Assembly: GCA_024233115.1 (NCBI GenBank)
Contig: JACKQB010000001.1
Span: 620,001-684,000, forward strand
Source: Akkermansiaceae bacterium
Lineage (GTDB): Bacteria > Verrucomicrobiota > Verrucomicrobiia > Verrucomicrobiales > Akkermansiaceae
Length of the DNA: 64,000 bases
Direction of reading: 5' to 3'
Under the pieces are notes generated by a model. The model did not search any database, was not told the origin of the DNA, and saw nothing but the letters and a program-made list of their open reading frames with translations. The position numbers were made by a program, and so were the translations under genes. Below, piece after piece: positions 54,814 to 62,349 of the stretch (positions within the stretch are counted from its first letter, which is position 1; the number at the start of each line of letters is the position of its first letter).

Positions 54814-55968
54814 TTAAGATCCAAAGAAGCGTTTGGCCTTCTCTAGAAACGACTCCTGCATCGGGTTGTTTTTGACCCCGATCGACTCGGAGAACGCAGT
54901 GAGTTTTTCTTTTTGCTCGTGGTTGAGCTTGGTGGGCACTTCCACGTGGACTTCGACGTGCAGGTCGCCTTTTCCTCCGGAACGCAGGTCCTTGATACCG
55001 CGATTGCGGAGCCGGAAGGTCGTGCCCCCCTGGGTGCCTGGCGGGATCTTGATCGACGATTTCCCTTCGAGTGTCGGCACTTCGAGCTCACCACCGAGGG
55101 CGGCGGTGGAGAAGGGCATCGGCACCTCACAGTAGAGGTCGTTATCCTCGCGTTCGAAAACATCGTGACGCTTGATGTGCAGGAAAACATAGAGGTCGCC
55201 CGGCTGGCCGCCGCGGAGGCCGGCGTCGCCATTGCCGGTGGAGCGAAGGCGGGTGCCGTCGTTGACCCCGGCGGGGATGTTGATCTTGATGCGGGTTTCC
55301 TCGTTTTTGCGTCCCTCGCCCCGGCAGTCGGGGCAGGGGTCGGAGATGGTTTGGCCGGCGCCGTGACAGGCGGGGCACTCGGATTGCTGGACAAAGATAC
55401 CGTGCTGGCGTGTTACCGCGCCATGGCCGCCGCAGGTGGTGCAGGATTTACGACCGTTGCCGCTTTTGGAGCCAGTGCTGCTACAAGTCGAGCAGGCTTC
55501 GAGTTTTTCGATTTCGAGTTCCTTCTGCACTCCCCCGGCCGCTTCCTCCAGGGTGATTTCGAGGTCGTAGCGGAGGTCGCTGCCCGGTTGTCTGCCGGAC
55601 GGGTCGCGGCGTCTGCGGCCACCTCCAAAGATGTCTTCGAACCCACCGCCGCCAAAGGCACCGCCAAAGACCTGGGAGAAGATGTCGGAGGCATCATGGA
55701 AACCACCAAAGCCACCGAATCCACCACCGCCGCCGCCACCATTTTCAAAGGCAGCGTGTCCGTAGCGATCATAGGCGGCGCGTTTGTCCTCATCACTGAG
55801 GGCCTCGTAGGCTTCGCCAAGTTCCTTGAACTTATCCTCGGCTTCGTGGTCGTCCGGGTTTTTGTCCGGGTGGTATTTGATCGCCAGCTTGCGGTAGGCT
55901 TTTTTCAGCTCAGCGGCAGTGGCGTCTTTGGAGACACCGAGGACATCGTAGTAGTCGCGTTTAGACAT
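54814..55968 (-). CDS. dnaJ: Chaperone DnaJ
   Basis: A 384-residue type I DnaJ. J domain with HPD at residues 33-35, a Gly/Phe-rich linker (GGGGGGGFGGFGGFHDA), four CXXCXGXG zinc repeats (CSTCSSTG, CTTCGGHG, CPACHGAG, CPDCRGEG) and C-terminal substrate-binding domains. It delivers unfolded proteins to DnaK. Three bases separate it from grpE upstream. dnaK is not in the window. Confidence 0.97.
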   Translation of the reverse strand: MSKRDYYDVLGVSKDATAAELKKAYRKLAIKYHPDKNPDDHEAEDKFKELGEAYEALSDEDKRAAYDRYGHAAFENGGGGGGGFGGFGGFHDASDIFSQVFGGAFGGGGFEDIFGGGRRRRDPSGRQPGSDLRYDLEITLEEAAGGVQKELEIEKLEACSTCSSTGSKSGNGRKSCTTCGGHGAVTRQHGIFVQQSECPACHGAGQTISDPCPDCRGEGRKNEETRIKINIPAGVNDGTRLRSTGNGDAGLRGGQPGDLYVFLHIKRHDVFEREDNDLYCEVPMPFSTAALGGELEVPTLEGKSSIKIPPGTQGGTTFRLRNRGIKDLRSGGKGDLHVEVHVEVPTKLNHEQKEKLTAFSESIGVKNNPMQESFLEKAKRFFGS

Positions 55969-55971
55969 GGC

Positions 55972-56610
55972 TTATTCGCTTTCTGGCTGGTCAGAGGATT
56001 CTCCGGCTGAGGCACCGAGGGCTACGATGACGTTGGAGGGGCGCAGAAGGCGGTCGCCGATGGTGTAGCCCTTGCGGACAACGCGGACGATCTTGCCTTC
56101 CCCGATCTCGTCGCTGGCCTCCTGGCTGAGTGCTTCGTGCACCTTGGGGTCGAACTCGCCACCGATCTCGGCAGGAATCTCCCGGACGTTCTGTGAGCAG
56201 AGAAACTCGCCAAGCTGCTTGTGAACCATATCCATACCCATGTAGAGCATCGATCCCTGCTCCTGGGCGGCGGCTTGCATGCCCATGTCAAAGTTGTCCA
56301 GCACGGGAAGCAGCTCCTCGAGCAGGCTCTGGTTGCCGTAACGGACGGCGTCGAGTTTCTCACGGGTCATGCGTTTGCGGAAATTATCCAGCTCGGCGGC
56401 GGTGCGGATGGCCTGGTCCTTCCACTTGGCGGCTTCGATTTCCAAGGCTTCCCAGGGGTCGATTTCCACTTCCTCCGCGGATTCTCCAGTTTCATCAGCC
56501 GCTGCCTCGGGGGCAGGGGATGACTCCTCCACAGACAGTTCATCGTGAACGTCCTGGGCTGGGTTTTCTTCGTTGATGGTGTCTTCGCTGTTTGGCGTCG
56601 GCTCGTGCAT
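55972..56610 (-). CDS. grpE: Nucleotide exchange factor GrpE
   Basis: A 212-residue GrpE from ATG 56610; a second ATG at 56622 is in frame and equally lacking a ribosome site. It has an acidic N-terminus, a long coiled coil (WKDQAIRTAAELDNFRKRM) and the C-terminal beta domain (GGEFDPKVHEALSQEA, VVRKGYTIGDRLLRPSNVIVA). It exchanges ADP for ATP on DnaK. First gene of the grpE-dnaJ(-rsmE) unit; no CIRCE inverted repeat was found upstream. Confidence 0.93.
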   Translation of the reverse strand: MHEPTPNSEDTINEENPAQDVHDELSVEESSPAPEAAADETGESAEEVEIDPWEALEIEAAKWKDQAIRTAAELDNFRKRMTREKLDAVRYGNQSLLEELLPVLDNFDMGMQAAAQEQGSMLYMGMDMVHKQLGEFLCSQNVREIPAEIGGEFDPKVHEALSQEASDEIGEGKIVRVVRKGYTIGDRLLRPSNVIVALGASAGESSDQPESE

Positions 56611-56662
56611 GGCGACACACATAGCCAGACATCAGGCTTCGTCAACCATTTCATCGGTCAGA

Positions 56663-57139
56663 ATGGGAAGAAAAAAGAACAGCTTGACTGTCGGGCCAGC
56701 AAAAGGCAATGGGTGCGTGGTTATGCCCACCTGGCTAGGAAAGTGCTTATGTATTGCCGCTGCCATCGGGGTGCTCGACGGGCACCTGATGCTGGCACAG
56801 TCGTGGGCATGGGCTACGATGCTGCATGACAGGGCACCTGAAATGGGGGTTTCGGAAGCGCTCGACAGCACGTTCAGCGGTGCCGCCCCATGCCCGATGT
56901 GCTGCGCCCTCCAGGAGGAAAGGCAGGAAAAGAAGGAGCAAGAGTCTGTGCCGGAGAGTAAACCGACGGTTGAATACCCTCCGGCCGCCCGAATTGCGGC
57001 ATTTTTGTTATTTCCCCCAATGGTTGGATTTGAAACCCGGGCCATGAGAGAGGATTCACTGCTGGCGAGTCGCCTGGAGGCTCCTCCATTGCCGCCGCCC
57101 CGGCTGGTGTTTTCTACTGCCGCGCATCAAGATTTGTGA
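56663..57139 (+). CDS. Small membrane or exported protein with CPMC motif
   Basis: A 158-residue protein, best start ATG 56663 (MGRKKNSL). One N-terminal hydrophobic segment (LGKCLCIAAAIGVLDGHLML), then LDSTFSGAAPCPMCCALQEE, an acidic/Lys stretch and a Pro-rich tail. Short proteins with a CPMC motif are often found beside metal-related genes. The next gene on the strand encodes a Met/Cys-rich outer-membrane-like protein. Copper or other metal handling is inferred. Divergent from grpE by 52 bp. Confidence 0.62.
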   Translation: MGRKKNSLTVGPAKGNGCVVMPTWLGKCLCIAAAIGVLDGHLMLAQSWAWATMLHDRAPEMGVSEALDSTFSGAAPCPMCCALQEERQEKKEQESVPESKPTVEYPPAARIAAFLLFPPMVGFETRAMREDSLLASRLEAPPLPPPRLVFSTAAHQDL

Positions 57140-57151
57140 AAGAGCAGCTTT

Positions 57152-57232
57152 CGTAGCGAAGCGTTTACACCCTTCGTTGGTTGGCGCGCTGAAAACCTTG
57201 AATCAAACGAAGGGTGCAAACCCTTCGCTACG
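57152..57232. repeat. Inverted repeat element with CGTAGCGAAG ends
   Basis: Two 27-base arms, 57152-57178 (starts CGTAGCGAAGCGTTT) and 57206-57232, match inverted at 25 of 27 positions, separated by 27 bp. A second family of intergenic palindromic element, unrelated in sequence to the GGAGTGCG family. Confidence 0.8.
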
Positions 57233-57392
57233 GGGAATCATCATATGCTCCAGCATCGTTTTTGATGCACGGTCCTTAGCTCATTTGAGAGGTTCTCTCA
57301 TGAGAATCCATGTTTCCCCATATTGAATGGGGGTGAATGTGGCTTCATCTCTGATTTTAATCCAATTTCTAATTTCTAAACTCAATTTTACT

Positions 57393-58478
57393 ATGAAAAA
57401 CTATTTCTATCTCTCCGCCACCGTTTTAGTGGCTTTTACTGGTGCCCTTTCACCTTGTGTGAATGCCGGCGTGCCTATTGCGGTTTGCAAAGATTGTAAC
57501 GATCCCGACTGCACCTGTACCGATGCCTGTGGCTGCGATGCCGACGGCCATGATTATTTTACCCACGCACCGATAGGGGTGATGGGGGATCACATCCACC
57601 GCAAGGGTGGGCTGATGGCATCCTACCGATACATGTTTATGAGCATGCAGCGTAACTACGACGGTGATTCGCAAATCTCCGATGCCGCCGCGCGTGCTGG
57701 CTACATGGCATCGTCGGCCGACATGGATATGCAGATGCACATGCTCGGTGTGATGTATGCGCCCAGTGACCAGGTCACCCTGATGCTGATGACCAATTAC
57801 CTCGATAGCAGTATGCTCAATATCAACATGATGGGTGCGAGATCCATCATGCGATCCGCAGGCTGGGGCGATACCTCATTGTCTGCCTACTACAGCCTCT
57901 ATAAAAAAACCGACAGCAGCGCGCACATCGGCTTGGGGCTTTCTGCTCCAACGGGGTCCATCGATGAAAAAATGGCCGGTGGTGCACACATGGGGTATCC
58001 CATGCAGCTAGGCTCGGGCACCTGGGATCTGAAACCTTCCCTCACCTGGCTTGGCGGGGCGAACGACTGGTCGTATGGCAGCCAGCTTTCCGCGGTCATT
58101 CATCTGGATGAAAACGACAACGGCTACACTCTCGGCGACAGTGCCAGTCTGACAGGCTGGGTGAGTCGCAGGCTGAACACCTGGTCGGCTGTGTCCTTGC
58201 GCCTCACTGGCAGCAGTTGGGAAAACGTCGATGGTCACGACAGCAGGATGCCGGTCATCCCAATGGGACCATTGGCCGGCCAGCCGATGGCTGGGGTCGC
58301 TGATCCGGACGCGCGGGGCGGTTCCCGCATCGATCTATCACTTGGCTTGAACCTGTGGGATACCCAAAAAGGCACCCGTTTTTCAATCGAAGCCGGAGCG
58401 CCCGTCTATCAGAACCTCGATGGCCCCCAACTCGGCACCGAGTGGTTTGTAAGCGCAGGTTTCCAATTCTCATGGTAA
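57393..58478 (+). CDS. Outer-membrane-like Met/Cys-rich protein, probably metal related
   Basis: A 361-residue exported protein from ATG 57393 with a signal peptide (FYLSATVLVAFTGALSPCVNA). The mature N-terminus is Cys-rich (VCKDCNDPDCTCTDACGCDADGH), then the protein shows an outer-membrane beta-barrel pattern with many methionines (SYRYMFMSMQRNYDGD, DMDMQMHMLGVMYAPSDQ, TNYLDSSMLNINMMG) and an aromatic end (GFQFSW). It resembles transporter-type outer-membrane proteins seen near copper genes. Metal binding is inferred from composition. A strong terminator follows. Confidence 0.75.
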   Translation: MKNYFYLSATVLVAFTGALSPCVNAGVPIAVCKDCNDPDCTCTDACGCDADGHDYFTHAPIGVMGDHIHRKGGLMASYRYMFMSMQRNYDGDSQISDAAARAGYMASSADMDMQMHMLGVMYAPSDQVTLMLMTNYLDSSMLNINMMGARSIMRSAGWGDTSLSAYYSLYKKTDSSAHIGLGLSAPTGSIDEKMAGGAHMGYPMQLGSGTWDLKPSLTWLGGANDWSYGSQLSAVIHLDENDNGYTLGDSASLTGWVSRRLNTWSAVSLRLTGSSWENVDGHDSRMPVIPMGPLAGQPMAGVADPDARGGSRIDLSLGLNLWDTQKGTRFSIEAGAPVYQNLDGPQLGTEWFVSAGFQFSW

Positions 58479-58831
58479 ATGCCAGTTAAAGAATCCTAAG
58501 AATCCAAAATCTCCTAAGAGAATCCGGTCTCGTGTCGTTTCCCCTCATGAAGCGGGAAGCCGAGCGAGACCGGCTGACTGTATTCTCCGTTCCGCACCCT
58601 GACACATGTGTGTGTTCCCCTGGAGGTTTCCAGGGTGCGGGACGGTTTTTTTGCTGATCATGCAATGATGACGCGCGTCGGCAGTTGATCGCCTCCCGCG
58701 ACGGCGGCTGGTCTTTGAAGGGGCGGGTTTTACCCAGCGAAATACCTTGATGCAACAAATCGTTTCCTGACCCCATTTTCTGCCTGGAGCCCCATTTGGT
58801 ATGCCCTCATTTTTTTGACCCCTGACCAGTT
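58479..58831. other. Intergenic region before the decayed mobile patch
   Basis: Apart from the terminator at 58587-58652, I see no coding sequence that can be supported in this stretch. The hicA remnant begins at 58832. Confidence 0.4.
58587..58652 (+). terminator. Strong terminator with competing hairpin
   Basis: CCGT-t-CCGCACCCTG (58587-58601) pairs with CAGGGTGCGG-g-ACGG (58631-58645) and seven T follow. Inside the loop CCCTGG (58618-58623) can pair with CCAGGG (58630-58635), which would break the main stem. A plain terminator is likeliest, attenuation is possible. Confidence 0.85.
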
Positions 58832-58981
58832 TTATTCTTTCTCAAGCAGGCTCCGAATTATCTTACGGGCCAATAACTCGTTAATCTCCCTATGTCGTGG
58901 AACAGGCTCAGATCGGCCTGTCGAAGGATGATGAAAAATGTCGTGCTTACCACCATGACGCAGTATCTCACATCCTCTAAT
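58832..58981 (-). pseudogene. hicA toxin remnant (5' truncated)
   Basis: The minus strand reads GCEILRHGGKHDIFHHP, then VPRHREINELLARKIIRSLL and a stop at 58832-58834. This is the HicA mRNA interferase core, with the His in GGKHDIF expected to be catalytic. A stop codon at 58982-58984 cuts off the first about 10 residues and no hicB antitoxin follows. The group II intron fragment begins just beyond. A remnant of a HicAB toxin-antitoxin module. Confidence 0.75.
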
Positions 58982-59004
58982 CTATTGGTCTGTACCTTAG
59001 TAAC

Positions 59005-59205
59005 GTGCTGAGACTGGGAGCGGCAAGGGACAAGGTGAAAATGGCGAGCCGAAGTCGAAAAGGGCCATGGAGGATAGCCAATGTGGAGGTCGTGCGCTTT
59101 GCAATGACCAATACGTGGCTAGAAAGCCAAGGGCTCCATAGTCTGGAAAAGCAGTGGGTGAACGCTCGCTACCCTGAAAAGCAAAGGAACAGCCTAAGGG
59201 TGTAA
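59005..59205 (+). pseudogene. Group II intron maturase C-terminal fragment
   Basis: The open frame (LRLGAARDKVKMASRSRKGP, then WRIANVEVVRFAMTNTWLES and LEKQWVNARYP) matches the last 60 residues of group II intron reverse transcriptases/maturases (the RKGPWR...N.WL...W...YP tail). All catalytic RT domains are missing. It lies directly before intron domains V and VI in the correct order. Confidence 0.85.
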
Positions 59206-59290
59206 GACTGACGCATCGAAACCGCCGTGCTACGGATCCGTATGGCCGGTGGTGTGGGGGGCGGTAGTTAGAACCTACCGCCTACCCGAT
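59005..59290 (+). mobile_element. Group II intron 3'-end remnant (maturase tail, domains V and VI)
   Basis: After the maturase tail, domain V is readable: CCGCCG pairs with CGGTGG around 59222-59252, enclosing TACG-GATC-CGTA. Domain VI follows as GGCGGTAG (59270-59277) pairing with CTACCGCC (59275-59282 region) and the intron ends CTACCCGAT at 59290, a typical group II 3' end with a branch-point A seven bases from the end. The 5' intron half, GTGYG start and RT domains are absent, so it cannot splice or move by itself. Confidence 0.82.
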
Positions 59291-60759
59291 TCGGCTCTTG
59301 GTTTTTGCGATGCATCGTCCCCATCGAACGACGCTAGGAAGATGGCGCCGAGCCAGTCGTTGGAGGTTATCGCCCGCTTCGGGTCGCCGTTCTCCAGAAG
59401 CTGTTCGATAACCGCTTTAATGTCGGAACTCGAAAGTTCGAACCACTCACCACGGCGGCGTAGGTGGGCAAAGTCGCCGTGCAGCTCATACTCGAAATCG
59501 CTTTCAGTGGGCACGGCAATCCTCAACTCGACTGTAGGTGCTTCAGACTGAAGCGTCTTCTCCCGCCGTTCTGGATTCTTGCTCTTGCCAATCTTCATCA
59601 ATCCGTTGCGCGTATCCTCCATCAAATAGGTGAAGACATCATAGGACGACCGAAGGATGGCATCGTCAAATCGCTTTGCAGCTTCTTCAGCCTGTCGTCG
59701 TTCTTCCTCTTCAATGATGGCCAACGCAGCGCACTCAATCATCTGTCTGCGCTCACGGAGATACCTCGTCTTCCTGAAAACGTAGGTAGAACTATGTCCG
59801 ACAGTAAGCAGCTGATGGTGCTCGCTCTCGGAATAGGATTGAGTAAGATCGTGATTCTGGAACGTCTCTCGCATCCAACTCTGAAAAAACTCCCGCAAAA
59901 CGATAGTTCCGGACTCCGTGAATTGGTGGAAAGCCCAGTAGGCCTCAGAGGGAAAGGGATCTTGACAGTATGCAGCAATAACCTCCGCAAGGTCTCTAAT
60001 GATCTGAGGGTATGGGCGATCCTCGAACAACGGAGGGAATTCTTCGAACTTAAACTTCAAATCCCATGAGCCGGGTTTGTCGGGGATACCAAAGCTCTCG
60101 GGACAAAAATCCTTATATGAGTAGGGAAACTTGATCGTAGGTTTAAGCCCGAAAGATTCAATTTCCTCGATTGCAAGGCGGCCTGAATCCTGGATCAAGT
60201 CCCGGGGAGATAGATACCGGACAACTCCGGGTCCCAATGTGATGGTGAGGTGAGGAGAATCGTAGGACCCTTCTTCTGTCTTCAGGACCTGAGGCGGCCG
60301 AGTAGGAATTGGATCAGGAGGCTTGGACTCCAAGACAGGCTTCTGCGGCTGCGGTATGGAAGGCTGCGGTCGAATGTAGCCAGAGCTTCTTGTCTCCTTC
60401 AGACATGGCATGCAGACTCCCCCGGTATGTGATGCCGTAGTGGGCAGAATCAATGCACCACATTTGGGACATGGAAGTCTCTCGATCATCTCTTCAATTT
60501 CTTTTCCTAACATTGTTATTCGTTGACTCGGGTAATAGGAACTTACAGATGCTTGACCGTTTAGGATGATTAAGCAGAGAGTGTTTACCCAATCTAATTG
60601 CTGTGATGCTATTATTTTCTGTTGGGGTAGGTCAAACAAAATAATAGTTAGGTTTTGGATATCTTCGGGTTTCTCTTGTTCCTGGAGGTTTTGTTCTATT
60701 ACGGGTTTTGCTTCCGTGTCTTCTGTGTTTTTAAAAAACATCTTCCCTTTTTCGCGCAT
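59275..60759 (-). CDS. Zinc-ribbon protein with T5orf172/MUG113 (GIY-YIG-like) domain
   Basis: About 494 residues from ATG 60759; ATG 60741 is also possible, and upstream frame overlaps the sulfatase. An N-terminal segment precedes a zinc ribbon (CPKCGALILP ... GVCMPCLKE). A long unassigned middle follows, a Glu/Arg-rich coiled segment (IIEEEERRQAEEAAKRF), then a T5orf172-type domain: FTYLMEDTRNGLMKIGKSKN, RREKTLQSEAP, ELHGDFAHLRRRGEWFEL. This domain belongs to the GIY-YIG superfamily found in phage and defence-linked proteins. The final codons (SGRR) and stop lie inside the intron's domain VI, so the natural C-terminus was replaced. The 5' half is visibly more AT-rich than neighbours, suggesting transfer. 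Confidence 0.75.
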   Translation of the reverse strand: MREKGKMFFKNTEDTEAKPVIEQNLQEQEKPEDIQNLTIILFDLPQQKIIASQQLDWVNTLCLIILNGQASVSSYYPSQRITMLGKEIEEMIERLPCPKCGALILPTTASHTGGVCMPCLKETRSSGYIRPQPSIPQPQKPVLESKPPDPIPTRPPQVLKTEEGSYDSPHLTITLGPGVVRYLSPRDLIQDSGRLAIEEIESFGLKPTIKFPYSYKDFCPESFGIPDKPGSWDLKFKFEEFPPLFEDRPYPQIIRDLAEVIAAYCQDPFPSEAYWAFHQFTESGTIVLREFFQSWMRETFQNHDLTQSYSESEHHQLLTVGHSSTYVFRKTRYLRERRQMIECAALAIIEEEERRQAEEAAKRFDDAILRSSYDVFTYLMEDTRNGLMKIGKSKNPERREKTLQSEAPTVELRIAVPTESDFEYELHGDFAHLRRRGEWFELSSSDIKAVIEQLLENGDPKRAITSNDWLGAIFLASFDGDDASQKPRAESGRR

Positions 60760-60784
60760 TTCTTGCGCTCGACCGTAGCACCTG

Positions 60785-62335
60785 TTAGCGAGGGATTTCA
60801 TCCCCTGAAATGACGCCGTCGTTGTTGCTGTCCAGATGGTTGAATCGGGGTGGCGGGCCGGTAAATTCCTCACGGGACACCTTGCCATCGTTGTTTTGAT
60901 CAAAGCGACTGAGGAACCCCCGGTTTCCCCCTGGACCACGCTGGTTCTGTGGTTTGGCAGCGGCATCGTAGGCGGGGTTGGGTGACGGCATCTGGGCATG
61001 GATTTCCCTGAGGTAGGAGGTCAGCATGGCATGCATCTTTGCGGCCTTCTCCGGCTGGGATTGACTCAGGTCGTTGCTTTCCCCGATGTCGTTTGTTAGA
61101 TCGAACAGCTTCGGTTTCCCCGATTCATAATCGAGGATAAGTTTGTCGTTTCCTACCCGGATCGCCGACTGCGGCACCTGCTTTGGCCCCTTGCCGTAAT
61201 GGGGGTAGTGAAAATACAAGGCGTTTTCCGGTCGTTGGACCTTAGCTCCTCCAGAGCTGAGCAGGGGTTGCAAACTCACACCTTCGACCCCTTTGGGGAG
61301 AGGGGCCTTCACTCCTGCCCATTCAGCAACCGTGGCAAACAGATCACTGCCGATTACCATTTCCTGACGGCGGACCTTGGCTGGCACGTTCGGCCCGGCG
61401 ATGATCATAGGCACTCGAACCCCTCCTTCCCAGAGGCTACCCTTGCCACCGGACAAGGGTGCGTTTTCCTGATTCCTGCCGGGGCTGGCGGCACCATTGT
61501 CGGAGGTGAAAATCACATAGGTGTTGCGGGTGATTCCCAGTTCATCGATGAGGTCTAACATTTTACCGACCGAGCTGTCGAAGTCTGCGGTCATCGCGGC
61601 GTAGTCGGCATTCTGATGGCGTTTGCCTGCCGGGAGTTTGGAAAACTTCTCGCGTGTGCTGGTCAATGCCGACACCGGTGCATGCACGGCGTAGTGTGAA
61701 AGCTGTAGATAAAAAGGAGTGTCACCCTTCGACCGGGCCCGGATGAAATCGATGGCCCGCGTGGTGATGCCGAACATATCCTTCGGGTTCGACGCGCTTT
61801 CAGGGGCGTTATTTCCCGTGTCTCCGTCGTGGACATCAAAGCCATGTTTGCCAGGTCCTCCGCCATTGAGATGCCACTTGCCGAAGTGGGCGGTGGCGTA
61901 ACCCTGCTGCTTGAGTAATTCCGGCAAGGTGATTTCGGCCTCCGGCAAATCCGTGATGTGCCTGGGCTGGGCGACCTTTTGCCATGTCTCGGCTTTGCCG
62001 CCCCTGCCTGGTGTGGTCATGTGCAGCTGCGCCGGACTTTTGCCCGTCAGGATCGACGCCCTGCTTGGTGAGCACATCGGTGCGGGTGCATAGGCGTTGG
62101 AAAAACAGGTGCCACGGTCTGCCAACTGGTCGAGCCGTGGAGTCTGGTAGAAGTCGCTACACGACTCAGCAATCCCGGGGTCCAGCTGGCGCGACAAACC
62201 GGTCCACCCCATGTCATCGACGAGGATGAAGATGATGTTAGGTGGCTTGGTTTCGGAGCCAGCGGCTGTGGCAAACATCATGCCAACGAAGAGGCTGATG
62301 AGGGAGACCATGGGAAATAAGCGGGTTGTTCTCAT
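60785..62335 (-). CDS. Exported sulfatase with EF-hand tail
   Basis: A 516-residue sulfatase with a signal peptide (LISLFVGMMFATAAG). Metal-site NIIFILVDDMGWTG, signature C-S-P-S-R with Cys88 for formylglycine, then VIFTSDNGAASPG. The last about 45 residues are a calcium-binding pair of EF-hand-like loops (DQNNDGKVSREEF and DSNNDGVISGDEI). It hydrolyses sulfate esters outside the cytoplasm. It starts 14 bp after the upstream DUF1566 gene's stop, and both proteins share this EF-hand tail. Confidence 0.93.
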   Translation of the reverse strand: MRTTRLFPMVSLISLFVGMMFATAAGSETKPPNIIFILVDDMGWTGLSRQLDPGIAESCSDFYQTPRLDQLADRGTCFSNAYAPAPMCSPSRASILTGKSPAQLHMTTPGRGGKAETWQKVAQPRHITDLPEAEITLPELLKQQGYATAHFGKWHLNGGGPGKHGFDVHDGDTGNNAPESASNPKDMFGITTRAIDFIRARSKGDTPFYLQLSHYAVHAPVSALTSTREKFSKLPAGKRHQNADYAAMTADFDSSVGKMLDLIDELGITRNTYVIFTSDNGAASPGRNQENAPLSGGKGSLWEGGVRVPMIIAGPNVPAKVRRQEMVIGSDLFATVAEWAGVKAPLPKGVEGVSLQPLLSSGGAKVQRPENALYFHYPHYGKGPKQVPQSAIRVGNDKLILDYESGKPKLFDLTNDIGESNDLSQSQPEKAAKMHAMLTSYLREIHAQMPSPNPAYDAAAKPQNQRGPGGNRGFLSRFDQNNDGKVSREEFTGPPPRFNHLDSNNDGVISGDEIPR

Positions 62336-62349
62336 GATGGCGTTGGGGT

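Noticed and set aside
54913..56010. Plus-strand open frame (365 residues) opposite dnaJ
   Set aside because: dnaJ on the minus strand has all family motifs; this frame has no recognisable domain.
56611..56662. CIRCE or heat-shock operator upstream of grpE
   Set aside because: No TTAGCACTC-type inverted repeat is seen in the 52-bp gap or the start of the neighbouring gene.
60760..60999. Upstream extension of the T5orf172 gene into the sulfatase
   Set aside because: It would overlap the EF-hand coding part of the sulfatase by more than 200 bases and has no family similarity; the ATG at 60759 is preferred.
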